A DNA stretch of 64,000 nucleotides from Aphrocallistes beatrix (Eukaryota > Porifera > Hexactinellida > Sceptrulophora > Aphrocallistidae), in the NCBI GenBank assembly GCA_963281255.1, contig OY725504.1, positions 682,001 through 746,000 on the forward strand, in the 5' to 3' direction. Position 1 is the stretch's first letter, and the number at the start of each line of letters is the position of its first letter. The notes under the pieces were generated by a model that was not told the DNA's origin, made no database searches, and saw only the letters and a program-made list of their open reading frames with translations. Below are positions 40,401-55,400 of this stretch, piece after piece. The position numbers and the translations under genes are program-made.

Positions 40401-43400
40401 CAAAGTTCATAGATTTGATCATTTTCATGAACTTTTGAGTTGTGGCATGAACATGGCATGAACTTTTTACTTTTGACATAAATATGGCAAGAACTTTTTA
40501 CTTTTGGCATGAACATGGTAAAATACTTCTTTGATTTGACATGAACCATTGAATGAACTTAAATATGGCATGAACATTTGAGCTTTGGCAAGAACTTGGC
40601 AAGAACATTTAATGCTGTATGGCAAGAACTTTTTACTTTTGGCATGAACATGGCAAAATACTTCTTTGATTTGACATGAACCATGGAATGAACTTGGCAA
40701 GAACATTTAATGCTGTATGGCAAGAACTTGGCATGAACATTTGAAGGTATGTGGCATGAACATACTAAGCAGTCCATCTGGCAACATTGGCAGGGACCAG
40801 CAACCTTTTGAATATAGTTTGCCAGTTTACCTATAATATCAACATAATATGACCTCGTGTACTATGGCACGCCTGCCTAGAATCTACATAAATGTCGGTC
40901 TATCCACCCACATTTATTTTCAACTCCACGATGTAGATTTCAAATTTCACACTTAGAAAATTATAATATTATTATTTTCCTTTTTATTAAGATAATTTAC
41001 ATATCGCATTCCTTCAGCCACTTAATAGAACTGCACTGTCGGCCTGTCGGCCTGTCGACCTGTCGACCGATATTTTTCAAAATTAATGGTTTATAATTTT
41101 ATACCGATAAACAATCCGACTAATTTTACTTTAATTCACTGGTGCATTTCAGTCATTGTATTCTGGATACGATATCGAGGCTTTGGTGCTTGATGCAAGA
41201 AAATGAATTTGATTTTCTCATAACAAAATACGTATCTGAATTTCACCTATGCATTCAATTATCTAGGTTGTACATGTTGTTTCTAAGAATTTAGTTTCAG
41301 TTAAAATCGTGACTAGTTTCAGTTAAAATCATGACTAGTTTCAGTTAAAATCATGACTTGCTTTATTCAATTGAACATATCGTAAATTTAAATAGAGAAA
41401 AACAGAATTTATACATCTGAGTTTGAATGTCAACTCAAGTTTGTGAATCTCATCAAAAGTTTAATTGGCATTGCAACGTGAATGTCACAAGAGTTAGTAG
41501 CATGTTTTCACAATAGTTATCTGACATCTTTAACCCGCGGCTGGCTAGGAATGTTGAAAGTGAAAATGAAAGTACATTGAAAGTGAACTGAAAGTGAAAA
41601 TGAAAGTGGGGTTTTCTCTATTTATACTTTTGAGACCTAGCCAGGCGAGGGTTAATTAAAGGCCAACTATTTATTGATTCATTAGTATTCAGGTTGATGA
41701 TATCTATGGTGCGATCAATTCACGCGTTTCTGATACCACAAATTTATATGCAATAACAATGTCAACAAATAACAGAAAAAAACTGTCATTCCTCCCCAAT
41801 ATTATTCCGCAAAATTCAAAAAACTTGATACCCCTTTAGGTCATGCCCATGTGTTCATTTGCCAGTACATAATGATATTAAATTTCTAGTAAATCTATTA
41901 TTACTTCTGTTTCTGTCATCAAATCCACATGATTTGATATGACGCGGGAAAACCCCACCGCAATATTTCACCATTATTATGCAATAGTAACTAATTAATA
42001 TTAATTCATTCCTCTATTATGTTAGAGTTGCTTGGCTAAATTTAATTTTGCTTCCCTAACTGTTGATAATTAATTATTAAATTCACCGATGTTGTTCACA
42101 TATTATTGCCACTAAATAGTATGGGTTAATTTAGATGTTAGAACAGTCATACTTTCTGTACAGAAAACTAGCGCCATTACTTGGATTTGATTCCTGCTTT
42201 TTCGGGAATATATCATCCATTTAACAAATTGAGTTGTTGTTGTTTTCTGTAAACAATGAACATTACCCTCCAATTGAAGCAAATTATCTCACTGGAGTTA
42301 TTTATACCAGATTGTGAAACAGGGTGATGATTTACAGCTCGCTAAATATATGCTCCTAAAACAGGTTTTTTTTTAAGGTTGAGACCTTGGTGTAACTCAG
42401 CTTATTAATTAATCACGGTGTAACCACCGAAAAAATATTAACCAAATATTGTCCACGCTGTAGCGGCCGACCCAAATCGTGGTGTAACTCCCTGTCCTAA
42501 AAGCAAAATTTCATATGCATAAACCGATAGATAACATAGATATACATAGAACCTCTATAATCCGACACCTGGATAATCCGGAATACCTCATCTGGCATTG
42601 TTTTATATCCTAATGAGCTTCTACCATTCAATTTGTACTGCATAATCCGGCAATTTGGTAATCCTACACTTTCGTTTCCCAACGAGTGTTGGATTATGCA
42701 GGTTCTACTGTATGAGAATATTACAAATTATCCCGCTCCTAAAACGATCGGAGTATGAAGGAGCGTCTTATAATTCCATGTTTGGAAACGGTATGGTGGA
42801 AATAGTTCGAACCAAAACCGGAAATAGTTCGACTTTCCAAAAAAGGAAATACATGTAGTTCGAATAAAAAACACCATTAATCCTAATGATAAAAAGTCGA
42901 ACTATTTCCTAAATCCGCAATTCGAACTATTTCCTTTTTCGAAAAGTCGAACCATTTCCGCATTACCTTTGGAAACTACTGAGCTTAAGTCTGTGACTGT
43001 CTCCGGATTTATTTTGATTGAAATTTTACAATCCTTTTGATCCATCATTGTGATGCATATAACTTCAATTTCCCATATTTATCGAGTTTGCTACACTCTC
43101 GAATTGGCTTCTAATTCCTCTCCAATCTTGATCTACCTGGAATATCCTATCGGTTATCAACGCCACTATCCTACGCGATCACAATAACATGTAGAAGCCT
43201 TGTCCTAACGATGACTCTGTCTACACTCGTTTATCTGGACATGTATACTGATTCTAGATAGGGAGCTGGGTTGACAACGGATTCTGCACTTTACTATGCA
43301 TCCTGCTACAATGAACTTTCTTTTATTATTCATTTGTAAGACATCTACGGACATTATCTCCCAACTTCTTGATCAGCTGATGGTTTGTCCGAGTCATTCC

Positions 43401-46400
43401 TATCTCAATTAAGCTTGTGTATTAGCTATCTTGAATTATTGTCCAATAACATTACTAATCAATGACATTATTTCTATTTGTAAACAACTTTATCTGAGAT
43501 TAAGAGTGATTACTCAGTGGTTTTTACATAAATTAGTTTGTAGCACACTTCACATTTCTATTTTACTTTACTTTACTTTACATTACTTAAAGCTTTTAGA
43601 TTTTTGACAGACTGATAGTGCAGCTCCATTAAGTAACAACTCGTAGGGCATGAAATGTGAATCTTCTAATACATCTGAAAATTTTCATTTTATAGTTTTC
43701 TAAATATGAAATCTACATTATGAAATACCATATAGTAATCATTGATATCTCGTTTGATTAATTTATTTGCATAATATACATCCTTAATTGTGTGAAATAT
43801 ATACCCAATATTTGTCGTTGAAATTTCCTTAGTACTGTACATAACTATGTACAGTGGAACCTCCATAATCCGACATTCAATGGGAGACGAAAAAAATGTC
43901 GGATTAGCAAATTGTCGGATTATCGAATAACCTCCATAATCCGACATTTGTGGAAAATCAACAAAATGTCGGATTATGGAGGTAAAATAACCTCCACAAT
44001 CCGACAATATTTGACAGACGAATAATTTGTCTGATCAAAGAGGTAAAATAACCTCCATAATCCGACATCATTTGAAAGAAGAATAATTTGTCGGATTATA
44101 CAGGTCGAATTTGCATTACTGGAAAATCATTAAATTGTCGGATTATAGAGGTTGTTTTCTATAGAAAAACGATCCGTGAACAGAAATAATGTCGGTTTAG
44201 AGAAATGTCGGATTACAGAGGTGTCGTTGGCTAAAAAGTTTTATACTTGTGATGATGCAAAATATCCCAGATTTACGTCATTACGCAATCTACGTTATAC
44301 ATTTGTTAAGTAGGGAAATGAATTTATTTTTAGTTTATTGGATCATTCTTTGACTAAATCTTTGGTTCTTCTACTTGTACTTAATAGTGTTGTATGTTTT
44401 AAAACATCATCAAATATCTTATAATTATGGCCTGTAAACACATTCTTAGAAGTTTAAACATAGCATCTCGTGGAGATCTTTTTGCCTTGGAAGGGTTCCT
44501 ATTCAAGTTCGCTGTTAATGGTTTTATGCTGTGTTGATGAAGTGTATAATAGTCATTATCATCCTTGAATAAGAGAACTATAGCTCGCATGAACGCGTAT
44601 TTGATTTTTCATGTACGTTCATATGCGTTTCATATACGTATCCTTGTGGACACATGATTATTCCAAAATCAAAGGAGTTTACCGTTTTGCATCATACTTT
44701 CGCAATAATCACATGTATCTACAGTTACACATTGTGACTCCTATATCTTGTTAAAATATCACAGCTTTTTTATTAACAGCAGAGTCACGTTACATTTACA
44801 TTCAACAACATTCAGTTTGAAAAATATGCAGCATCTCTCATGCTCTAATTGTTTACATTTGTGGGAAATCAGTCATATGATTTTCTAATTACCATTCTTT
44901 TCTTGAATACATATCAACTAATGTTTATCTTTGGAATTGATTGGAGCGTAAAAGTGCTCTGTTTATGAGTAATTTGAAATATTTTTAGAACTTCTCATGA
45001 TGACTTTTTGTCACATCACATTTAGTAAACTGACGTCAACTAATTAGTAAATAGTTGTAGATTATTCAACTTCTGATCACACCTAATCATAGATGAAATA
45101 AAACTGTTGAACTTCTAATTTAGGAAAATATTTGTTTTCTCAGCGAAAATGAACTAACATTTTTTAATTTAATTATAGAGGGTAATTCCACGTTGTTTAT
45201 TTGTAGATTGGTGAATTCCATCCTCGATTAATCAATATGTGGAATAACTCTCTATCCGAACAAAAGTATTTGAACATAGTGGAATTTCCCATTCATTCAG
45301 TACGAAAATGTGCCTAGTTCTGAAGGGATTTTTTTTAACCTCAAGAGATATTCTTTATTCGAATTACCCATTTTAAATGAATTCACCCAGGGGATTTCTA
45401 GGAGCGCGAAAGTTTCGAATCGAATCGGTAAATGATATGATACTCTGGGAGAACTGAATCCTAGAGGACAATGTCATTTACCGATTTAAGCGTATGAGAA
45501 TGTAAGGGATTTGAGATTAGGAGCGTATCTCTGCGACTGTATATACTTTGAATTCATTTCAATTACTCACTTATAAGGTTTAAAGTAAACTTTTTGCCAC
45601 ATGTCTAGTCTAGTCTAGTGTCTTAACCACTAATGATGGTAATGAATGGCACAGCCCTCCAGATATGCGCTCCTAGTCTCAAATCAATAAATTTTCATAC
45701 GCCTAAATCGATAAATAACATTATAATATATGGGTAAATTGGGTAATATTCTAAATTTTCACGCTCTTAATTAAATACTTTCGGACTTAAAATCATACGC
45801 CTAAAGGAGCGTCTCGCGCTCCTAGATAATTGGATGACCTGGTTGTTCTGGTTTATAATTTCACGCATAGAATAGAGTAATAGGGTTAGATCTTCTAAAA
45901 AAATTTGAATGTGTAGAATTAAATGAATTCAAATATCGAGTACTTATCTCTAACAGTTTGTAAATATTTCCCTTTAGAAATAGGCACATTTTAGTATTAA
46001 TTTCATAGGTAACAACATAGTTCAAATACTTTTGTTCGGGGGAATATACAACTCGTTTAGTAAATGATGCTCTTATTCACAAACATTGGTACAGTTTGAA
46101 CTGTATTGCATAAAGTTACCTAAATAATTTTGTCACTTTATGTCTTAAAAATCATTATAATCTATCCCCTACCCCAATCTATTTTCAGATGAGAGTTTTT
46201 GTTTACTCACATGAACTTTTTGAATTTAATTCTTCACCAACTTGATCTAGAATATCCCATATTCCCTGAATACTAATCGCTGGTTTGAATAATCATCGGG
46301 TTTCACACAACGAAAATTTTTAAACGGGGGAGTTATGATTATTCAAGAAAAATGCTGTACGTTTACATTAGCCCAAGCTTGAAATTGAAACTTGAATTTT

Positions 46401-49400
46401 CAGAATGGTTAGATGGTAGGTAACTCAGGAAGTTCTAAAAATGTAAAAGTGAATGGACGGAATCTTATTCCGATGATTACCTAACATTTCAAATTGGAGA
46501 CCTAAATTTAGGTACTTGAGTAGATCATTTCTCCGATTTGTTCTCTCAATCACCTGTTTTAGCATTTCGTAATGATATGCTTGCAAACGGAGTGAAACTG
46601 AAACTTTTCGCAAATCACAATAATGGTCTTGTGATATTGGCTTAGACTGCTGTGTAATAGGTATAGTAACGTAGAAGAATCAAGATTTCGTTCGCATAAA
46701 TATCTTCATACACCTTGACTTTTAGTAATTTGATTATTTTTTAACATTTTCTTGATCTTCTAATTTTTCAATTGGAGAAGATTCTATTTTGGTAAGTAGA
46801 TTTCATATTATTTTAGTAATAAGTATTTTGGATTGAGATGTTTTCTAGCAAATACTAAATATTTTCGCAAACAAGATCGTAAACGAATGATTTCCCAAAT
46901 AATTGAGAACATAATAACTTTTTTTTGTTCCTAAATGAGAGTCCTTTCAGCTAATTATCCATCAAAGTTATTAATACCGTCAAAGCATCGATTACTGTTA
47001 TTTTAATATGGAGTATCAAGTTATCGTCCTCCGACAATAACAATAATTGAATCCTATCTGGAAAAGGATGTTAGAGCTTGGCATCATGTTGAGCAAGTCA
47101 TTTAGAGATATTATTTCTTCTATTCCATTTCATTAATTTATTAGAGCATTATTACCCATCAATTAATTGCTCAGTCATGCAATTATAGATTACGTACGTA
47201 TAGTATATCCATATTATCCCTCGTAATAAATTCACTGTTATATAATTCAGGTACAGTCGACTCCGCTTAATAGGGTCACTGTTTAATCGAGTCAACCGCT
47301 TAATCGGGACACTTTTTGCAGGACCGGAATAGCTCTCGCACATATAAGCTAATACAAATATTTTCGGTTAATAGGGTTCTCCGCTTAACCGGGCCAAAAT
47401 GTCCTCTGACCAATGTGACCCTAATAAGCGGAGTCGACTGTATTTCAAACAACTATCCTGTGTGAGTTTTCGTTTGCAATATCTGAATCTTTCTTAGCTT
47501 CATTAAGTTCTGATAATTAATGAGATTTAACTATTTCTTTATCTACGCACATTAACTGAAAGAATTTGATCTTTAAAATAATGCGTAATGACTCCCCCAG
47601 AAATAACATATCGTCATATCATTATCAGAATAATCTCCATTCTTATTTTTTGGCTGCTAGATATTTTACAATTCGATTCCATTGATTGGATGCCGGTTCC
47701 TTCACAACTTCAGTTGAAGCGCTCAGTTATTTTAAAGTTCAGTTCACGTTCTGTGTCTTAACAATCGTTGTTCGCGGTTGAAAGTAATCTTGTGTACATT
47801 CTCTTTATCAATTTTCTCTAGTCTTGGTGAATGGTTTTCGTTTAATACGTCTCTAATACTTATTAGATTTCTAAGGCCTTCTTTTGTTACTTTTCTCTGT
47901 TCCATAAAACTGACTTGACAGCTTTCACAACTGATTTTGTTAATTGCATTTTTTATCATCAGTCAATTTTCGTTTTTTTAATTTCGCCCAAAAACATAGT
48001 TGGGGCAACAAGCGTTTATATAATTTTACTTTTGTTGAATCAAAGGTATTTTTTGAATTATCGCTTGGATATGATATCCCAGGTTTGGTCATCGCGCAAA
48101 ATCAACGAAATGTTCTTATTGATTTCGTAAAATCAGAAAAAAATATTTGTTTTATAGCATCGATATATTTTTGAAAGAAAACTATGACTTGCTATTAGTA
48201 CGAACGAAGGACAAGTTTGGACTAATGTACGCATATAATGATGAACACTTTTTCGACCACTGGGCTGAGTACGAAAATACCCACGAATAACTCCGGGCAG
48301 TACAACTTTTGATGAGACGAACATATTTTGAAAGTAACTTGGTGTCTGGAATCGACGTTCCCCGACAATACTTATTTTTTATTTTCCAAAATCAACATTT
48401 ATCAACATACACAATCACGTAGGATGCCATATACATGTACATACTGCAATACTGTCATAATTAACCTATGTTGTGCTACGATATATCCACACCAGATGAT
48501 ATTGATTGTTCGAACTATATAAAATTTTGCTATGCAAATATCTATTGAAATGCACATATATGTCATTTGTAACTTGATCTATTTTTTTTTTGTTCACAAG
48601 CCAAACAAATTATATATGCATATCAACTCTCAACAATGCATGTAGAACACGAATCCTCTTCAAAACTGATGCTCTAACATCAAATAACTTTAGGTCATCC
48701 CATCATTCTTATATAATTTGAGCTTGATACTTTTGCTCATAAATTTTGATTTCGTAAAACGTTCGATTTCGTGTTTTTCACATTTATAAATGCATTGAAT
48801 TTCCTTGAATGTGAATCTTCATAATTTCCATCGTGATATCTACTTAATTACATAAAACTTCCAATAATATACCTATCTACATTATTAAACCTAAGTTATA
48901 GGTATAGATGTACAACTGGTCTATTGTAATCATGAAAATTATTAGTACTTTTCGATCACCCCACTCAAACTTATTTAAATTTATCAACACAAAACGAACC
49001 GACTCACGTGCAACTATGCATTGAAATACTGAATTCTGAAAGTGCTAGCACTTTGACCCATTGTATCCCTAACTGGTTTCACATCAGTGACTTGCATGGT
49101 AAAATTGCAAGCTACAAACATAAATCATTACATACACCTTCTCCACATAAGATATATGCCTTCTACAAGATCTATAGTTATCATTATGCTTTTCTTCAAT
49201 CCATGTTTGCACTGGCTTGTATAAATACCACTGCTGGGTGAACTAACTACTTCGAATTCAGCTGTTTTTAATAAGATTTAAATAACATTAAATTTAACCG
49301 CTTCAAATGGAATATTAATATTTTCTAATTCTACTACAGATCTCGCTTATGAATACCGAATCATCTCGATTTTTATCGCCCAATCAATATCCTATATGCA

Positions 49401-52400
49401 AATTTACAAATGGTGGACTCGTTCTCAAGTAAAGACAAGAAAGGGCCTGGATCTCTTTCGCAACGGCTTTTATCAATTTTTCGTGGGAATTCACTCCCTA
49501 ATCACCGCCGAAAAGAAAGTCCCCCTCTTTCTCTACAGAAAGAAGAACAGGAGCTTATCCTGCGCATCCACAGCGGAGACAGCTTGTCCTTGCAGGATTT
49601 GGCTCCTCTCAGTCAGGAACAGACAAACGAGAGGCGTCGCGACTTCTTGACACACCTGAGCCCGCTAGTCCGCACCTACCCCATACACAGACCGAGTATT
49701 GAAACACTCCTGGACACGATTACCGATATGCTAGCGCCTCACCAGCCCACTGACATCAGGCGAGCTGTGATCGCGTTCCTGTGCGAGCTGACAGTCGGAC
49801 AGTACTCCTGCCTCCCTCTACGCTCTCGTGTCCTCAACATCCTCATCAAGCACCCCCTACAGCCTGACGAAGGGAGCCTCAAAGTCGAACTGTTCAAAGC
49901 TGCGACTCGGAACACGCGTGATATTTCGCAGATTTCTCACGAGGCAGTTGCTTTTGTTCTCCTCGCGATAGAAGAACTGGATTTCGTGTCTGCCCAGCGA
50001 TTCATCACAACTTTAATCACATTCGTGACGACTGAAACCAATGACATTCCACGCAGCTCCCTTTCTGAGATTATTTGCAGGGCAGCTGAGAAGTGTTTCA
50101 GCTGCATTGGAGGGAAGGAACTCAACTTCTTACCGTTTTTTCGCGCGGTCATTTCACACCGGAAGTTCCCTCAAACAGCTTTGCCTAGTTTGGTACAGGC
50201 TCTGTGCTTCAATGTCACCATCGGTCATTTCTCACACGAATCATGGATCCTCACACGCGAGCTAATCCACTCACAGACTCTGACACCTGTCATTGATTGT
50301 CTCTGCAGCCAAGTTGACCAGTGCTACTCCTCACACGAGCTGGCGGACGGACAGGTGACACGGGGTGCGATCCTGCTGCTTTCCTACTCGCTATGGGGAC
50401 CACAGGCCCAGCCTGGACTGCAGGAGCACTTCCCAGCTGTTCTCCCGTACGTCTTGAGGGCCGTTAGTTGCAATCCACACCCGTTTGTTTGGTACGAGAT
50501 CTGCCTATCGCTTACCCATCTCGTTCGAACTTACGGACAGATTATCAGAGACGAAGCACACTGGGAACAAATCCTTGCGATTTGTTACAATTTAAAAGTG
50601 CTTATATTTCCCAATTCGAAGAACTCCCAAGAGATCGTGCTTACCTTCCACCAGCTACTGAACAGCTTGGAGTACTACTGTTTCAATGAGGAGATCCCTT
50701 ACTTCAAGAAACGGCCCTCTATCGTTCTGCAGCTATTTGAAGAGATGGCTCCTTACCATAATGAGACTAACGTCATCGCTTTCATTAACTACAAAGCTAA
50801 AGGACTCCACTACAACGAGACACAATGGATTGAAAAGCTGTACAATTTCGCGTTTCAATTCCTCATTCAAGAGACACGAGTCAATGTGCGCTTACGAGCC
50901 CTCAAGATAATTCGCGAGCAGTTTTTCTCCGCCTATAATAGCTGTGAGGAGCTACTCTTCCGTAACGTAATTATCTACATCTTCTCGACGCTTCAGGATG
51001 ATCCACCTCAGGTCAAACTCAGTCTGATCCAGTTCCTAACAGAACTCTGCTCTCTCAAGACTTCTTATTTCGATGCGCTGTTTTCGTTTCTCTGTCAGCC
51101 TCTGAGGAAAGAAAACCTCAAAAACGCGGAATTCACCGCCCAATCTGATGTCTTGTTAGCCACTGTCGAGGGAATATGCCAGACATTTCGTAGAAAGTTA
51201 GATCAATTCACTTCCAAACACGTGCTACTCGTCTACAACAAACTGATCGAGTCTCTTGAGAACATCTACCATTGTAAGTCTTTCAAACAGCCGCTAGCCA
51301 TCTCTCTACGCGGAAACCTGTTCGTCACACTCTTATCGCTTCGAGCTGATCCTAAGGGGTACGTGGGGTACAAGAGAGAGGATGGTACTGTCAGATACTC
51401 ACAGTGCCTGCACTGTGGAAGTTCGGAACCGATTGGGAGGTCATCTCCGATCGATCCTACGTCTCTTCCTCCCAAAACTACCCTCCTACAGTCCGAACTG
51501 CTGTTTGAACGCGTAATAATGCTCGCCTTTACCAAGGAGAACGACTATGGAGTTCTCCAGTGCATATTCCGACACCTCAGCGAGATGTTATACAACAAGA
51601 TATGGGTGCTATCAGGAAGTATAAACCTCGACGCTTTCTGTAGCCAACTTATCAGACTTACAAATGTTGACAACAAAATTCTCACAGCTTATGAATACCG
51701 GGACTTCTCTGGATCCGCTTACCTAGCCCTAATTCCAACCATCTCCTACATGGAACTCCTAACACCTCGCACACAAAAGGACTTGATTGTCGCTCTTGTC
51801 ACCGGAGTAATGGATATCAAATCCTCTGCGAATGAAGAGTGTTTGGATGCACTCACCATTTGCTCCTTAGAATCCCCAGCCACAATGGCTCGCTACATCC
51901 CTGGGATTATAGACGATCTGAAGCGTCTGTCTAATGTTCAGTCAATGGCTGTTCCCATCTTAAAGTTCCTATCAGTCATCATACACGTTCCTCAGTTGTA
52001 TGCAGATTTCGCACACCAGCAATACATGCTAGTGCTAGCTCTAACCAAGTCCTTCACCAACTGTCAGGTCTTCACCAGATACGTCGTGTCGCTCGCTTAT
52101 CAAATGATAGGCGCGTGGTTTATCCGTGCAAGGGTTCAGTTCAGGAAGAAACTAGCCGCCTACCTGGTCAAGTCCTTAGCTAAGAACTTAGAAGAGTGCA
52201 GGACAGGTCCGGAGCACTCAAGCGTCTCTCTCCCCACTCGCACCCCAGACTCCCGCCGTTCCTTCTCCACGAGTGAGAGTCGGCCTAGCGTGGACTACAG
52301 CTCTGACCTGAAACAGGCCTGCATGGACATGTTGATCCGCTACTGCTACTCCAACACCTCCACGCACATCGACCGATCCCCACTGACTGACTTCTTGCTG

Positions 52401-55400
52401 TCAGGAGGTCAGCAGAAGACGTGGCTCGTGGGGAATCTCTTGGTGACCGTGACTACGAGTGTGAATTCGGAACCGGAAGTAGCCGATGGGACCTGTAGCA
52501 AGTGTCTGGCCCTGCAATCCCTCAACACCTTAACAGCGCCGCTATTCAACCAGGAGAGCAGTGAGCACCTCTCCCCCACAGCGAGATCTGGACTGCCTCC
52601 TGCGACCACGAACTGTCCCGAACGGAGCGACTGCTCCACCTGGTGCAAGGGCTGGGCCGAGGTTAAAGTGAGGCGCCCCACGGGCGACTGTAGCTGGTTG
52701 ATGCGGATTCAGAACAGACTCAATATCTACCGAACTCCGACCGCTGGGGTCCCTGTGTGTCTGGCCGCGTTCCTTCAAGACGTGAACCTCCCACTCAACA
52801 CCACGCGGAGGTCCTCCTCTTCCGATTCTCGAGAGGGGACCCCCACCCTCCCATTCAAACCCATCCCCGAGGAGAAACGCTCACACCCTCCCCGTTCCCC
52901 TCGTTCGCCGGATCTAGGTGCGAGCGCACTTCCCTTCTCACTCACAGACTCTGCCTCTTCTCTTCCGTCCGATTCGGACCGGACAGAGCATAGTGCCCTG
53001 TTAGGAGACAGTTCTCACAGCACCCTTCCTACCTCCCCCTTGTCCCCTCCGCTCCCGCTAGCACCCCTGCTCTCCTATGATCAGTACACACCCACTCATT
53101 CTCAACACTTGAATGGATTATCACATTCGCCAGATCTGTCTGAATTCATCCGAATCGCTGAGAATAACAATTCTCCTCTCCTGCCTAGCACCCCTTCCCC
53201 CCTCTCGCATCCTCTCACCAAACACAGATCCATCGATTCGGATAGGTCCTCTTCCCAATCCAGTTCCCCCTCCATTATATCTTCTGCCCTGCACCAACGT
53301 TCCTATTCCCCTGCCACTCCTAACGAGACCAAACGTTTCCGCTTCACACCTAATGAATTTGAGCCTCACAACACCTCATTCGATGCTCCCCCCTTACGAA
53401 CCTCTGACACAGACCCCTCTTTCATATTCTTACAGCTCTATCAAGGGGGGCAATTCGGGAACTCGAATGCACCCATTCTGCTGGACAGTCCTCAGGTAGA
53501 AGAGAAGCTGCGAAAGCAGATTAACAACTCCATCAGTGTATTGGATCATATGCTTCCATTCCATAACCACATGTTCGGAGTTGTGTATATGGATCATGGG
53601 CAGAGCACACAGCGGGAGTTACTGAGCAATACCAGCGGTTCACAGAGGTACAACCAATTCCTGTGCGGTCTGGGAGAGTTCATTGACCTTTCATTCTCGG
53701 ATCGGTTCCAGCTATGGGTGGGGGGACTCACGAAGGATGATTGCCAATACACATTCCATTGGCAGGATGACATCACCCAGGTTGTGTTCCACGTGGCCAC
53801 ATTCCTCTCGAACCTCCCTGACGATCCAGGCTACACGAATAAGAAGCGACACATTGGAAACGACAACGTCATCATCATCTACAAAGAATCTTCTAAACCC
53901 TATCGACAGGGACTGATAACCAGTGAGAAAACCCTCGTTGAGATCGTAATCGAACCACTCCCGTGCTTGCTTAACAAAGTAACTGTCTTGTATAAGGAAG
54001 AGATAGAGGGCGTTCAGGCTCTCAAGTGTTGCTATGCATCTGACAGCGTTCTTGCTGTTTACGTGCGGCAGCTGGCAATCCTTTCAGACATCTCGATCAA
54101 GTTGTCTCGTGGTGAACCCTCGAATTGGGTAGCTCGCTTGCAACTGATTAAGAAGATGAAGGAACGTTATACGGCTAGCCATACGCTGCCTGATCCCTCG
54201 GTTGACTTCACCATCTATACATAGTCTAGTTTTGCCTGTACATGGATTCTCTCATAGAATCTTAATTAGGAATATTTAATTTCAAATTTAGGCTTTTCCA
54301 ATTATTCTTATTAATATAATCTTCCTTACTAGGAACTGTATGTATATGTGACACCTCTACACAACGATACTTTGCTCCACTCAAGGACTAATAGATTCCA
54401 TCACTTTTTGTTTGATTGTTTTTATTGGCTGTCTTTTTCGAATGGTTGAAATGTCTAGTGCTATTAAATATATTGTAATATTAATAATTAGCTGTTTGTA
54501 ACAAAATATCTGACTTGGGGAACGTAAGGAGAACGTTTGGTATTTGTTTCACACCTTTTCTCTGTATACCTGTCTGTATTTAATAATATCCCACGCTTGC
54601 CACAGGAATATGTTGCGTCATTTCCGGTTTAAGCCATTTTCAATGGGGAAGCTAAATTTGTGGTTACTACTATAAATAGAAAAATCCCAAATGCTTCCAA
54701 GGGTTTTAAAGATGGATTTATTGCGCCAATTTTGCCTGGAAAATCTTTTTGTGCTTTTAGGATGCATCCTCAACCAGAATGCATTCATTTTGTGGCAAAT
54801 CAACATTATATTAATATAATGCGAATCTAGTTTGAACTAAAGTTTACACGGACTATCATATTGGTTAGCTAGAATAACATCAGAGGTAAAATTTACACGT
54901 GTGCAAGTATCTAACTAGGTTTGATCAAGACAAATGCTTATTTTGATAACTTATTGGATTATTAAATGAAATCAATTGGTGTAATGATAATAATGAAATA
55001 ATATTTTTATTGTATTGAGTACATCAGTTTAACCGACTGAAGTTTTTAAAAAACTTTTTGTAGACAATTTTACACCTCTGAAAATGGACAAGATATTATT
55101 TTCTTTTAAGGCTGTTAGATTATTATTCTATATTCCAACCTAAAATTGGAAGAACAATGAAATCTCTGAATAGGAAATACTTGTTGATCACTCGAAACTT
55201 CTAGAAAACCTTAAATCAAGTTACTTAATTGTAACACATATACTGAATTGTCTAGCTATGTCTCTGTACCGATTTGCATAACAAAGAAATCACCCTTGAA
55301 ATGGAATATAACCTAAATTCGACTTTTAAATAGTTCCCATTAATAACCGGAGAAGTGAAATGATCGTGCAAATAATCAGGGACCATCTTTTAGCCCGAAT

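Noticed and set aside
40467-40777. Cys/Lys-rich repetitive minus-strand ORFs
   Set aside because: Products of the GGCATGAAC tandem array; the repeat period, not protein selection, sets the reading frame.
43852-44226. CRISPR-like array
   Set aside because: The genome is eukaryotic, the units are inverted rather than direct repeats with unique spacers, and the ends are transposon-like.
52409-53499. Alternate-frame ORFs within the TSC2 linker
   Set aside because: They come from the Ser/Pro-rich, GC-rich linker and lack any domain; the TSC2 frame is clearly the coding one.
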